Part shown: one piece after another, positions 1 to 7,012 of the stretch
How positions within the stretch are numbered: the stretch's first letter is position 1
Layout of the letters: each line of letters starts with the position of its first letter
Source: Colivivens sp963626085
GTDB taxonomy: Bacteria; Bacteroidota; Bacteroidia; Bacteroidales; Bacteroidaceae
Reading direction: 5' to 3'
Assembly (NCBI GenBank): GCA_963626085.1
Contig: CAVFVJ010000009.1
Span: forward strand, 1-53,437
Length of the DNA stretch: 53,437 nt
The notes under the pieces: generated by a model
What the model was told of the DNA's origin: nothing
The model's database searches: none
Seen by the model: the letters and a program-made list of their open reading frames with translations, nothing else
Position numbers and translations under genes: made by a program

Positions 1-17
1 GGACACTGCACCTACTA
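1..17. repeat. truncated copy of dispersed hairpin repeat at window edge
   Basis: The first 17 bases, GGACACTGCACCTACTA, match the right half of the elements ending at 50816 and 52531 (GGACACGTCACCTACTA) except for a TG/GT swap in the stem. The rest of the element lies outside the window. It sits about 45 bp beyond the stop codon of the adjacent ATPase gene. Confidence 0.6.
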
Positions 18-60
18 TTGGCTTTCAGACTGGTTGGATTATGAATGGTAAATTCTCATT

Positions 61-1203
61 TCACACAGTACTCCCGAACATCTCCCTCTCCAGCCATAGT
101 TGGAAGAACTGGTCGTACACCCTATAGGTGTCCCTGTCTTGGGTGACGAAGTCCTTCTCCAACAGGCCTTTGACCGCAGATACCACAGCACTGGGTGACG
201 AGAGATGATGGCGTTTGGCGAAACCTCCACTTGAGATGCTCTTCACCTCACGGTCTCGACCTATCGCCAAGAATACCTTACGCTGTTTCTCAGGCATTTG
301 ATAGAGCAGGCTTTCATAAGTGTCCGACGATATGTCCAGTATGTAATTGACTGCATCGTCAATCATACTCTGTGTACATATTCCGCCCTTTGGGGTGAGC
401 TGGTACATGTAGTTCATCACTTTCTGCATACAAGAAGTGACACTGTCGAACTTTTCATACAAACTGCCAACCACCCCGTCCGCCAAGTGTTTCCCTGCCG
501 CCTCAAACTTTTCAGTGGCGAATTTCTCATACTTGTCCAAGGGAATCGGTTTGAGATTGAACACTGTCACCGATTGGTAGAACGGACGCGCAGGAGACGT
601 GAACATCTCACCCATCAAGTGGCGGTGTGAGCCTGAGAAAATGAAATTGACATTCGGACACCGCTGTATGTACGTGCGTAGCGTCGCCTCGACATTATCA
701 CCTCCGTCATAATGGGTAATCTGCTGAAACTCGTCTATAGCCACCAAACAATGACAATCTGCTTGCGAGAGATAACGAAAAATTTCGTCCAAGGTCATTT
801 CAGGGTTTGCTATGTTTCCCAGTCCGACTCCCCATACAGGGCTGCCATTGATGTCGAATGCCACCTCGGAGCGCAGTGACACGACAATACTGAGAAACAG
901 TTCCCATGCCTTGCGCCCCTTGCCACGCAACTCCGCCAAGATGGCTTTACCAATGACGTTCACAAAATCCCCCAGATTTTTAGTCGCATAAATATCTATG
1001 ACAAAGGAGTGGTAGTGGTCTTTGATTTCAGGTTGGCTGAAACAGTGCCGTATGAGGTCGGTCTTGCCAAGTCTTCTCGGAGAGATCAAGGCTACATTGT
1101 TCTCGTTGGTAAGCATACGAACTAAAAATGCGGTTTCCTCCACCCGGTCACAGAAATACTCCGCGCCAGCATAGCCATTGGTCACAAAAGGGTTATTAAG
1201 CAT
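61..1203 (-). CDS. AAA-type ATP-binding protein (archaeal ATPase-like, ATPase_2 group)
   Basis: A 380-aa P-loop ATPase. The Walker A motif is SPRRLGKT at residues 41-48, Walker B is CLVAIDEF around 152-159, and a sensor-like FIFSGSHRH lies at 187-195. The C-terminal 80 residues look like a winged helix (KRHHLSSPSAVVSAVKGLL). This matches the stand-alone 'archaeal ATPase' proteins that occur in many copies in Bacteroidetes genomes; their cellular role is not established. No signal peptide or membrane segment is visible, so it should be cytosolic. The gene stands alone on the minus strand with its own promoter (1224-1254). A copy of a dispersed hairpin repeat lies just beyond its stop, as is also true of the second AAA gene at 50953. 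The family call is firm; no function can be assigned. Confidence 0.85.
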   Translation of the reverse strand: MLNNPFVTNGYAGAEYFCDRVEETAFLVRMLTNENNVALISPRRLGKTDLIRHCFSQPEIKDHYHSFVIDIYATKNLGDFVNVIGKAILAELRGKGRKAWELFLSIVVSLRSEVAFDINGSPVWGVGLGNIANPEMTLDEIFRYLSQADCHCLVAIDEFQQITHYDGGDNVEATLRTYIQRCPNVNFIFSGSHRHLMGEMFTSPARPFYQSVTVFNLKPIPLDKYEKFATEKFEAAGKHLADGVVGSLYEKFDSVTSCMQKVMNYMYQLTPKGGICTQSMIDDAVNYILDISSDTYESLLYQMPEKQRKVFLAIGRDREVKSISSGGFAKRHHLSSPSAVVSAVKGLLEKDFVTQDRDTYRVYDQFFQLWLEREMFGSTV

Positions 1204-1223
1204 AAGTGTGTTCTTTTGAGGGA

Positions 1224-1254
1224 CAAATATACGACAAAATCACAGAGCGAGCAA
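1224..1254 (-). promoter_or_regulatory. Bacteroidetes-type promoter of the AAA ATPase gene
   Basis: On the minus strand a TATATTTG -7 box (1224-1231) is preceded, after 20 nt, by CTTG (TTG at 1252-1254). The consensus is TTTG-N19-21-TAnnTTTG. The expected 5' UTR is about 15 nt. Confidence 0.55.
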
Positions 1255-1255
1255 G

Positions 1256-1283
1256 ATTATCATAAAATGATTATCATAAAATG
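1256..1283. repeat. two tandem 14-bp repeats upstream of the ATPase promoter
   Basis: ATTATCATAAAATG occurs twice with no gap (1256-1269 and 1270-1283), directly upstream of the -33 element of the minus-strand promoter and just beyond the end of the GH2 gene. It could be a regulator site or a slipped-strand duplication. Confidence 0.7.
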
Positions 1284-1298
1284 ATATTTTTCACGTCT

Positions 1299-3764
1299 TC
1301 ACTGACCTTCAGTCCACTGATTTTGACTAAATGTTCGCAAAATAGTCTTCAAGGTGAGGGTCTGTGTCGGCATGTTGTCGGAGGTCACTCTCACCGTGAA
1401 TTCGCCTGCGTTTTTCGTGGTCTGTATGATGGCTTGCGCACGTCCGTTATACAGTTTAGGTGACGGATTACGGAAACTCTCCATGTCATTGGGGCAAGCG
1501 TTGCCACAGGCGAGAATCTTACCTTCGCCCTCGACAGTGAAGTTGACTGTGCGCTGGGAGTCGTAGACCACCTGTCCCTCAGCGTCTACCAGTTCTGCAG
1601 TCACGTAAGCTAAGTCATTGCCGTCAGAAGTTAGGTTCGTGCGGTCTGCCACCAGCCGTATCCCCACTGGAGTTCCAGTAGTCTTCAGGATGAATGACCC
1701 CCCTTCTTTGGTGCCGTCAAACTCGACTGCTTTCAGCACTCCAGGCTCGTACGGCACGGTGAAGCCAGCCCAGAAGGTAGCAGATGTCGCTTTCGTGCCA
1801 ATCAGTTTGTCGTTGAGATAAAGGCGCACTTGAGGTGAACGGGAGTAGACATTCACTGGCACCTTCGTGCCTTGTTCATAGTCCCATGTCCAACTTTGGT
1901 GCTCCAGTTGCCAGCCCCAGGCAGAGATGCTCATGTATGTGCCTTGTGGGGCGACCTCTTCCACTGCCATGGTGATGGGCTTACGGTGCCACACCACATC
2001 ACGGTAGTACGATTGCGGCTTCTTGTTGCCTATCAGGTCAATGTCACCGCACCAGCCGTTGAACCAGGGCCAACCTGGAGAGAACGGTTGGTTTCCGCTG
2101 GTACGGAACGATGCACTGCCGATGCCCGACTCGCCTAAGTAATCCATCGCGGTCCATACGAAATCGCCAATCACGTACGGATGCTTCTCTGCAAGAATCC
2201 AGTTCTCCGCAGCCCTCTTGGGATAGGTCTCCAGTCCCACCATCACACGGTCGGGATGATTCTTGTGGTCGTTCTCGTACTTGTCGTAGAGATAATTGTA
2301 TCCACCCACGTCAAGACTCTTGAAGGCGAGGTTACTGTCGTCCTCCCACGAATGCCGGAAGTCATCCCACGATGGGATGGCAGCGGTAATGGCACGGGTG
2401 GAGTCGAGTGCGAGGATAGTGCCTCGCAGACGCGCTGCAGCAGCCTGCCCTTCCGTGGTGATTCGTCCTGGAATCTCATTGCCGATACTCCACATGATGA
2501 TTGACGGATGATTGCGGTCACGCAGTACCATGGTCTGTAAGTCACGGTCACTGTACTCTTCGAAGTACTGGTGGTAGTCGTCGGGGTTCTTCGCCCTGAG
2601 CCATTGGTCGAACGACTCGTCGATTACCATCATGCCGATACTGTCACAGGCATCGAGGAAGTGTTCTGACGGTATGTTGTGGGAGGTGCGCAATGCGTTG
2701 AAACCTTCGTTCTTGAGCAGTGTAATCTTACGGTTCTCGGCAGCGTCAAACGCAGCAGCTCCCAGCAGTCCGTTGTCGTGATGCACGCAACCGCCATGTA
2801 TAAGTGTGCTCTTTCCGTTGAGCAGGAAGCCCTTCTCGGCAGAGAACTCCAGCGTGCGCACACCGAAACGGGTCACCAACTGGTCGGTAGTCTTGTTCTT
2901 GGAGTCCTTGACGCTGACCACAGCCCTGTAGAGGTACGGACTCTCGGGCGACCACAGCCTCGGCTTGTCGACCTTTAGTTGGAACTTGACTGTCTCCGCA
3001 CTGTTCATTGCAACATCAACCTTCCGTCTGCCCGAAGCCACAAGCGCCCCTTCCTTGTTGTACACAAGCACCGTCACCTCACTGCGAGACTTCCTCTTCT
3101 GATTGTTCGTCACCTGAGTCTCCACGTTGACTGTGGTCTTGGAGTCAGACACGTCAGACGTGTGCACGAAATTGTGCCAACTGTCAAGATGTACCTGTGG
3201 CACTTTGATGAGCCACACATGACGGTAGATTCCTGCCCCAGCGTACCAGCGCGTGTTGAGTCCGTTGTTGGTCACCTGCACCGTCAGCACATTCTCCTTG
3301 CCTGGTTCGCTGCAGAACTCAGTGATGTCGAAGCGGAAGCTCTGGTAACCGTAGTGGTTGAAATAGACCTGACGGCCGTTGAGCCATACGGTAGTGTGGT
3401 TGTACGCACCCTCGAAATAGAGCATGATGCGCTTCCCGTTGTCCTCCTCTTCGAGGGTGAACCGCTTGCGGTACCATCCCTCCCCACCAACGGTCTGTCC
3501 TGTGGAGTTTCCGCCCACACTACTTCGGGAGAACGGACCGATGTGCTCGCCACCGGCAGCCTCAGCAGCATCATTCTCCACGCTCCAGTCATGGGGCAGT
3601 GAGAGAGTCCTCCATGCAGAGTCGTCAAAGTCCGGGCTGACAGCTTCAGCCGCTGCCCCGTAATGGAATTTCCAGTTTTCATCGATACACGACTTGCGTT
3701 CGTCCGCAGAGGCGGTCAATACTGCTGCCAGTGCAAATAAGGCTATAATAACCGTTTTCTTCAT
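1299..3764 (-). CDS. glycoside hydrolase family 2 protein (beta-galactosidase-like, with DUF4982)
   Basis: An exported 821-aa glycosidase that should release a terminal beta-linked sugar from a glycan. A signal peptide (MKKTVIIALFALAAVLTASA) is followed by the GH2 sugar-binding jelly roll (about 25-190), an Ig-like domain (195-300) and the TIM barrel (305-600). The acid/base is Glu430 in SIGNE and the likely nucleophile is Glu512 in GLETYPK. After the barrel come a DUF4982-like segment (WHRKPITMAVEEV...) and a C-terminal Ig-like domain. The ATG at 3764 is preferred over an in-frame start at 3803, because the longer form puts 13 non-signal residues before the signal peptide and overlaps the previous gene. 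It starts 14 nt after the FadL-like gene, so the two are probably co-transcribed. Substrate is uncertain: beta-galactoside is the usual guess for this architecture, but beta-glucuronidase and beta-mannosidase relatives exist. Confidence 0.9.
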   Translation of the reverse strand: MKKTVIIALFALAAVLTASADERKSCIDENWKFHYGAAAEAVSPDFDDSAWRTLSLPHDWSVENDAAEAAGGEHIGPFSRSSVGGNSTGQTVGGEGWYRKRFTLEEEDNGKRIMLYFEGAYNHTTVWLNGRQVYFNHYGYQSFRFDITEFCSEPGKENVLTVQVTNNGLNTRWYAGAGIYRHVWLIKVPQVHLDSWHNFVHTSDVSDSKTTVNVETQVTNNQKRKSRSEVTVLVYNKEGALVASGRRKVDVAMNSAETVKFQLKVDKPRLWSPESPYLYRAVVSVKDSKNKTTDQLVTRFGVRTLEFSAEKGFLLNGKSTLIHGGCVHHDNGLLGAAAFDAAENRKITLLKNEGFNALRTSHNIPSEHFLDACDSIGMMVIDESFDQWLRAKNPDDYHQYFEEYSDRDLQTMVLRDRNHPSIIMWSIGNEIPGRITTEGQAAAARLRGTILALDSTRAITAAIPSWDDFRHSWEDDSNLAFKSLDVGGYNYLYDKYENDHKNHPDRVMVGLETYPKRAAENWILAEKHPYVIGDFVWTAMDYLGESGIGSASFRTSGNQPFSPGWPWFNGWCGDIDLIGNKKPQSYYRDVVWHRKPITMAVEEVAPQGTYMSISAWGWQLEHQSWTWDYEQGTKVPVNVYSRSPQVRLYLNDKLIGTKATSATFWAGFTVPYEPGVLKAVEFDGTKEGGSFILKTTGTPVGIRLVADRTNLTSDGNDLAYVTAELVDAEGQVVYDSQRTVNFTVEGEGKILACGNACPNDMESFRNPSPKLYNGRAQAIIQTTKNAGEFTVRVTSDNMPTQTLTLKTILRTFSQNQWTEGQ

Positions 3765-3778
3765 ATTGTATGTCTTTT

Positions 3779-5290
3779 TCAGAAGCGGAAGCCGAGGGTA
3801 CACATAATCTGACTTCTGTTGTTCTCAATCTCTGTAGGACGGATGCGTCCCTCGTTGAACGCATAGAAGTCGCCCTTGGTGGTGGAGAGCTGGTAAGCTA
3901 AGTCCAAATAACCGCCCTGATACCTGTAGCCCAGACCGAACGTGAAGCGGTTGGTTGCCTTCCAGTTGGTGTAGTCAGTCTCTGTCAGCGGACTGTCGTA
4001 GGCGATGTACTTGGATGCGTTGTCCTTGAACGGAGAGGATACGAAGTTGTACCCTGCACGTATACTGAACGAATCGACTGGTTTTACTTCCATACCAATC
4101 TTGAACGTGTGCTGACTCTTCAGGTTGTTCTTGATGTATTGGTTTGCAGCGCGCAAGTAAGAGGTCTGATACCCATCAATGGAATACTTGGCAGATGCGA
4201 GGTCCTGGAACTCGTACTCAGCTCCGATGGCGAAGTAGTTGCCTACGGTGTAGCCCATGCTTGCACCGAACTTCCACGGAGTGCGGTAGTCGTAGTCATA
4301 AGGGTCGTAGTTCACCTGACTGAGGTACTGGTCATTGAGGTAAAGTGTAGAGCCGTTGGTGTCAGTCATCTTATACCATACGGGCGAATGCACCATGAGC
4401 CCGAAACGGAACGGGGAACTGTCTATCGGACGGCAAATGAAACCGAGTTTCACGTCAAAACCAGTTCCGTCTGTAGTGTACCAGTTGCTGAAGTCGTAGA
4501 AATTGCCGTCCGTGCCCAACTCCTCGTAGAAGCTCTCGCTGTTGTAGTTGAGACTGTACGCACCCACTGACGCGCCTACGAAGAACTTGTCGTTTATGTT
4601 GAACGACAGGTTGATGTCTGCCTGGTCAATCCCACCGTAAGTGGATTTGCGCAAGGCTGCGTCCTGTGCTGCCACCCCCTCGAAGTTCAGAAGGTAGTCG
4701 TCCTCTGAGTAGTTCTCAATCAGTAGACCATTGTTTGTCTGATTGCCTATCTTTGTCGACATCGTTGGCAGTGCCCCGGCAAAGTAGTTACTGTTTTCGA
4801 ACGCCCCGGCATTCAACGCCCCGTTTGCCATGTTGGCAATCTGGAAAGTCTGCGAGTGCGTTCCGCCAAGGTTGTCCACATAAGAGTCCATGTTGTAGAG
4901 GAAGTTCTTGTGCTTGGTGTAGTTGATTCCGAAGCTCACGTACTTGACCGCACCGCCCTCGTCGTCCAAGTTCCACGAGAACACGCCTCCTCCATTGTCT
5001 ATCGACATCCGTGTCCCATCGTGTCCGAGCACTCCACTGTTGCCTATCACTGCACTGAAGGTAAAGGCAGCGTCCGCCTTCTTGTACATCGCTGTACCTG
5101 CAGGGTTGGAAGCCATCACGGAGATGTCGCCTCCCAACGCACCCAACGCACCTCCCATGCCGACGTAGCGTGCCGTACCGTTCAAGTCACCAGTCGCGAA
5201 GTTAGTTGCATCGTATGAGTCCTGTGCTGAAGCAGCCGCACACACGGTAATTGCCGAAGCCAAAACAAATATTCTGTTCTTCATAATCAT
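3779..5290 (-). CDS. outer-membrane beta-barrel protein, OmpP1/FadL/TodX-like
   Basis: A 503-aa exported protein with a signal peptide ending near CAAASAQ. The N-terminal mature region contains RYVGMGGALGALGGDISVMA followed by NPAGTAMYK, the hallmark of the Bacteroidales 'OmpP1/FadL-family, hemin-receptor-like' barrel. The remainder alternates aromatic and polar residues, as barrel strands do, and the protein ends in FRF, a typical outer-membrane C-terminus. FadL-type barrels carry hydrophobic compounds through the outer membrane; the substrate here is unknown. A second Met at 5284 is an equally good start. The gene follows the aromatic secreted protein by 83 bp and precedes the GH2 gene by 14 bp. 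Confidence 0.85.
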   Translation of the reverse strand: MIMKNRIFVLASAITVCAAASAQDSYDATNFATGDLNGTARYVGMGGALGALGGDISVMASNPAGTAMYKKADAAFTFSAVIGNSGVLGHDGTRMSIDNGGGVFSWNLDDEGGAVKYVSFGINYTKHKNFLYNMDSYVDNLGGTHSQTFQIANMANGALNAGAFENSNYFAGALPTMSTKIGNQTNNGLLIENYSEDDYLLNFEGVAAQDAALRKSTYGGIDQADINLSFNINDKFFVGASVGAYSLNYNSESFYEELGTDGNFYDFSNWYTTDGTGFDVKLGFICRPIDSSPFRFGLMVHSPVWYKMTDTNGSTLYLNDQYLSQVNYDPYDYDYRTPWKFGASMGYTVGNYFAIGAEYEFQDLASAKYSIDGYQTSYLRAANQYIKNNLKSQHTFKIGMEVKPVDSFSIRAGYNFVSSPFKDNASKYIAYDSPLTETDYTNWKATNRFTFGLGYRYQGGYLDLAYQLSTTKGDFYAFNEGRIRPTEIENNRSQIMCTLGFRF

Positions 5291-5373
5291 CTCTTCTTAT
5301 TTGTCTTATTTGTTATTCTGTTCTATCCTGTTAATTGATAAGTCTGTCTCTATGCGTCACAGTATGTGCTTAG

Positions 5374-6429
5374 TCATCGTCTGCCAGTGCCTCCGCCACG
5401 TGAACTGCCACCACCGCCACCGAAGCTGCCACCGCCAGAGCGTCCTCCGCTGAAGCTGCTGCCACTGCTGCCTGAGCTACGTGTGTTGGTTACTGTCGTC
5501 GTGCTGCGTGTAGGCGTTGTCACGGTACGTGTGGCGTTTCTATTGTTGTTGCGCGACGTGGTGTTCTGCGCGTTTCGTGACACCCTGTTGGCTACTCGTG
5601 AGTTCACAGCCTCGTTGCGAGCACTCGCCCCTGTACGGTCCTGAACGGTTGTCCGTGAGGTGACAGTCATTGTCCTGCCGTTGTTGCGTGTGTTGATGGT
5701 TCTTGTGGTCGTTCCGCTCACTATGTTGCGTGAACCATTGGCTGAATTCACGGCACGCGAACCTGTGCCTGTGGTGAATCGGTTCTCAGCCAATCTGCCA
5801 GCACCGAAGCCTCTGCCAGTGAAGCGCGCCACTGGTCCGTGGTCGTGCCACATCGGTCCCCAACCCCAGTCGTGCCATCCGTGGGGCGCATGGTGCCAGC
5901 CCCATATTGGTCCGTACCAGGCGTTCCATGGTCTGTAAGCCCATCCGTAGCCCCATCCCCAAGACCAGTAGAATGGATCATAGAAATAGTCGTAATAAGG
6001 GTCGTAGAGGTAGTCGTAGACTCCCCATCCATACACCAAGTCCCAGTAGTAAGGGCTGCTGATGGCAAAGCCGAAGCGCGGACTGTGGAAGCGAAGTATC
6101 CGTCGTGAATACATATAGTCGTTCTCTGGGTCAGTCATGTCGTAGTCCGACTCGGAAGACTGCACGTACTCTATCTCTGAATCCAGTGAATCGGCCGCCA
6201 AAGAGTCTGCCTCACCTCCAGTCTGCCATGAGCCTGCATAGGCAGAGTAGCGACGGTTGTACTCATCGTCGTTCCTGCCGTTGTCGCTGTACACCTGTAC
6301 GGTCCGTGTGGCACTGGTCTTCTGACTTTTCTTGGTCGGCGTGAAGTAAAGGTCATCATCGTCCTGTGCCTGTACGGAAAGCGTGGCAGTCAGGGCTAAA
6401 GCGATTGTGAGAAAAAACTTACTGTTCAT
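5374..6429 (-). CDS. secreted aromatic- and glycine-rich protein of unknown function
   Basis: 351 aa with a clear signal peptide (MNSKFFLTIALALTATLSVQA). An acidic stretch (DDDD) follows. Residues 126-200 are extremely rich in Trp, Tyr, Gly and His (for example FYWSWGWGYGWAYRPW). Residues 200-310 are Arg/Asn/Thr-rich, and the tail is a low-complexity Gly/Ser/Arg segment (SFGGGGGSSRGGGTGRR). I do not recognise a catalytic domain. Similar anonymous aromatic-rich exported proteins are common in Prevotella and Bacteroides. It is the first gene of a likely three-gene unit with the FadL-like protein and the GH2 enzyme. Two candidate promoters lie upstream (-7 boxes at 6493-6500 and 6771-6778). Confidence 0.8.
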   Translation of the reverse strand: MNSKFFLTIALALTATLSVQAQDDDDLYFTPTKKSQKTSATRTVQVYSDNGRNDDEYNRRYSAYAGSWQTGGEADSLAADSLDSEIEYVQSSESDYDMTDPENDYMYSRRILRFHSPRFGFAISSPYYWDLVYGWGVYDYLYDPYYDYFYDPFYWSWGWGYGWAYRPWNAWYGPIWGWHHAPHGWHDWGWGPMWHDHGPVARFTGRGFGAGRLAENRFTTGTGSRAVNSANGSRNIVSGTTTRTINTRNNGRTMTVTSRTTVQDRTGASARNEAVNSRVANRVSRNAQNTTSRNNNRNATRTVTTPTRSTTTVTNTRSSGSSGSSFSGGRSGGGSFGGGGGSSRGGGTGRR

Positions 6430-6492
6430 ACCTTTATCTTTTATGTTCTTTATATTTCTTGTTCTTAATACTCCGTATTAGTAAAACGTATG

Positions 6493-6500
6493 CAAAGGTA
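6493..6500 (-). promoter_or_regulatory. -7 box proximal to the aromatic secreted protein gene
   Basis: TACCTTTG on the minus strand fits the TAnnTTTG consensus and would start transcription about 55 nt before the ATG at 6429. No convincing -33 TTTG is seen at the right spacing, so this is a weaker call than the distal promoter. Confidence 0.45.
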
Positions 6501-6533
6501 ATGGTTTGTGGACATACACATGACGGCAAAGTC

Positions 6534-6632
6534 CTAAAAAAGCATAGGGAAAACCCTATTGCGGATAAAAAATATAGCGGGGAGGAGATGTGATGAAACT
6601 CCGAGTCTTACAAGATTTGAGGGTTTGCGCAT
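6534..6632 (-). CDS. possible 32-aa leader peptide
   Basis: An ATG at 6632 opens a 32-codon frame on the minus strand, inside the long leader between the 6771 promoter and the gene at 6429. The peptide begins MRKPSNLVRLG and ends FFIRNRVFPMLF; it is basic and hydrophobic. Nothing beyond the open frame and its position supports translation, so this is a candidate only. Confidence 0.2.
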   Translation of the reverse strand: MRKPSNLVRLGVSSHLLPAIFFIRNRVFPMLF

Positions 6633-6770
6633 CGTTGTAATCCACTGACACAAGGTTACCCCGTAAGGGGCGTGGCCCGCCATTGACACACAAAACAGTC
6701 TCGGTTTTTCGATTTAATTTGATGAGTATCCCAATCGATCCTATATCCCCGCTATGTTTTGTTCTTGGTG

Positions 6771-6802
6771 CAAATATAGGGGTTAAGTTCCATACAGCAA
6801 AA
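6771..6802 (-). promoter_or_regulatory. strong Bacteroidetes promoter reading leftward into a long leader
   Basis: TTTTG (6798-6802) lies 19 nt before TATATTTG (6771-6778) on the minus strand, a near-perfect -33/-7 pair. Transcription would start near 6765 and run about 335 nt before the ATG at 6429, so it makes either a long 5' UTR or a separate small RNA. Confidence 0.65.
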
Positions 6803-6846
6803 TTTTTTCATGTTTTTTTGTCTCCAACCCCTCTAATCCCTCCATT

Positions 6847-6918
6847 TCACAGTTCTGACAGCTGTTTTGTAGTGCCCTCCAGTACCGTGTAGCGTGACTT
6901 GGCGTAGTACTGCCACAT
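6847..6918 (-). CDS. possible 23-aa micro-ORF or gene remnant
   Basis: The minus strand encodes MWQYYAKS...TTKQLSEL and then TGA. The composition reads like a real protein C-terminus rather than random frame content, and the frame stays open upstream to about 6948. It lies between the phosphate transporter terminator and the 6771 promoter. It could be a degraded gene end or a micro-protein; confidence is low. Confidence 0.25.
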   Translation of the reverse strand: MWQYYAKSRYTVLEGTTKQLSEL

Positions 6919-6952
6919 ACCTGGGCAACTAACGCTTCCACCCAAAAAGACG

Positions 6953-6983
6953 GAGGGGACATCCACCAAACGGATGTCCCCTC
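6953..6983 (-). terminator. terminator-like hairpin after the phosphate transporter gene
   Basis: 12-bp perfect arms GAGGGGACATCC (6953-6964) and GGATGTCCCCTC (6972-6983) enclose a 7-nt loop, 30 bp beyond the transporter stop. On the minus strand CGTCTTTTTGG follows, giving a short U-run. The same 12-bp arms recur in the hairpin after gdhA at 24772-24802. Confidence 0.8.
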
Positions 6984-7012
6984 TCTTTCTGTGATGAGCC
7001 TGGGAAGCACTC

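Larger units (their letters stand above)
6430..7012. other. 583-bp intergenic region with promoters, hairpins and micro-ORFs
   Basis: This stretch lacks a normal-sized gene. On the minus strand, in order, it holds the terminator of the phosphate transporter (6953-6983), a 23-codon ORF (6847-6918), a well-formed promoter (6771-6802), a CCCC-GTAA-GGGG hairpin (6659-6670), a 32-codon ORF (6534-6632), an ATAGGG-AAAA-CCCTAT hairpin (6544-6559) and a second -7 box (6493-6500). It may be a long leader or carry a small RNA. Confidence 0.6.
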
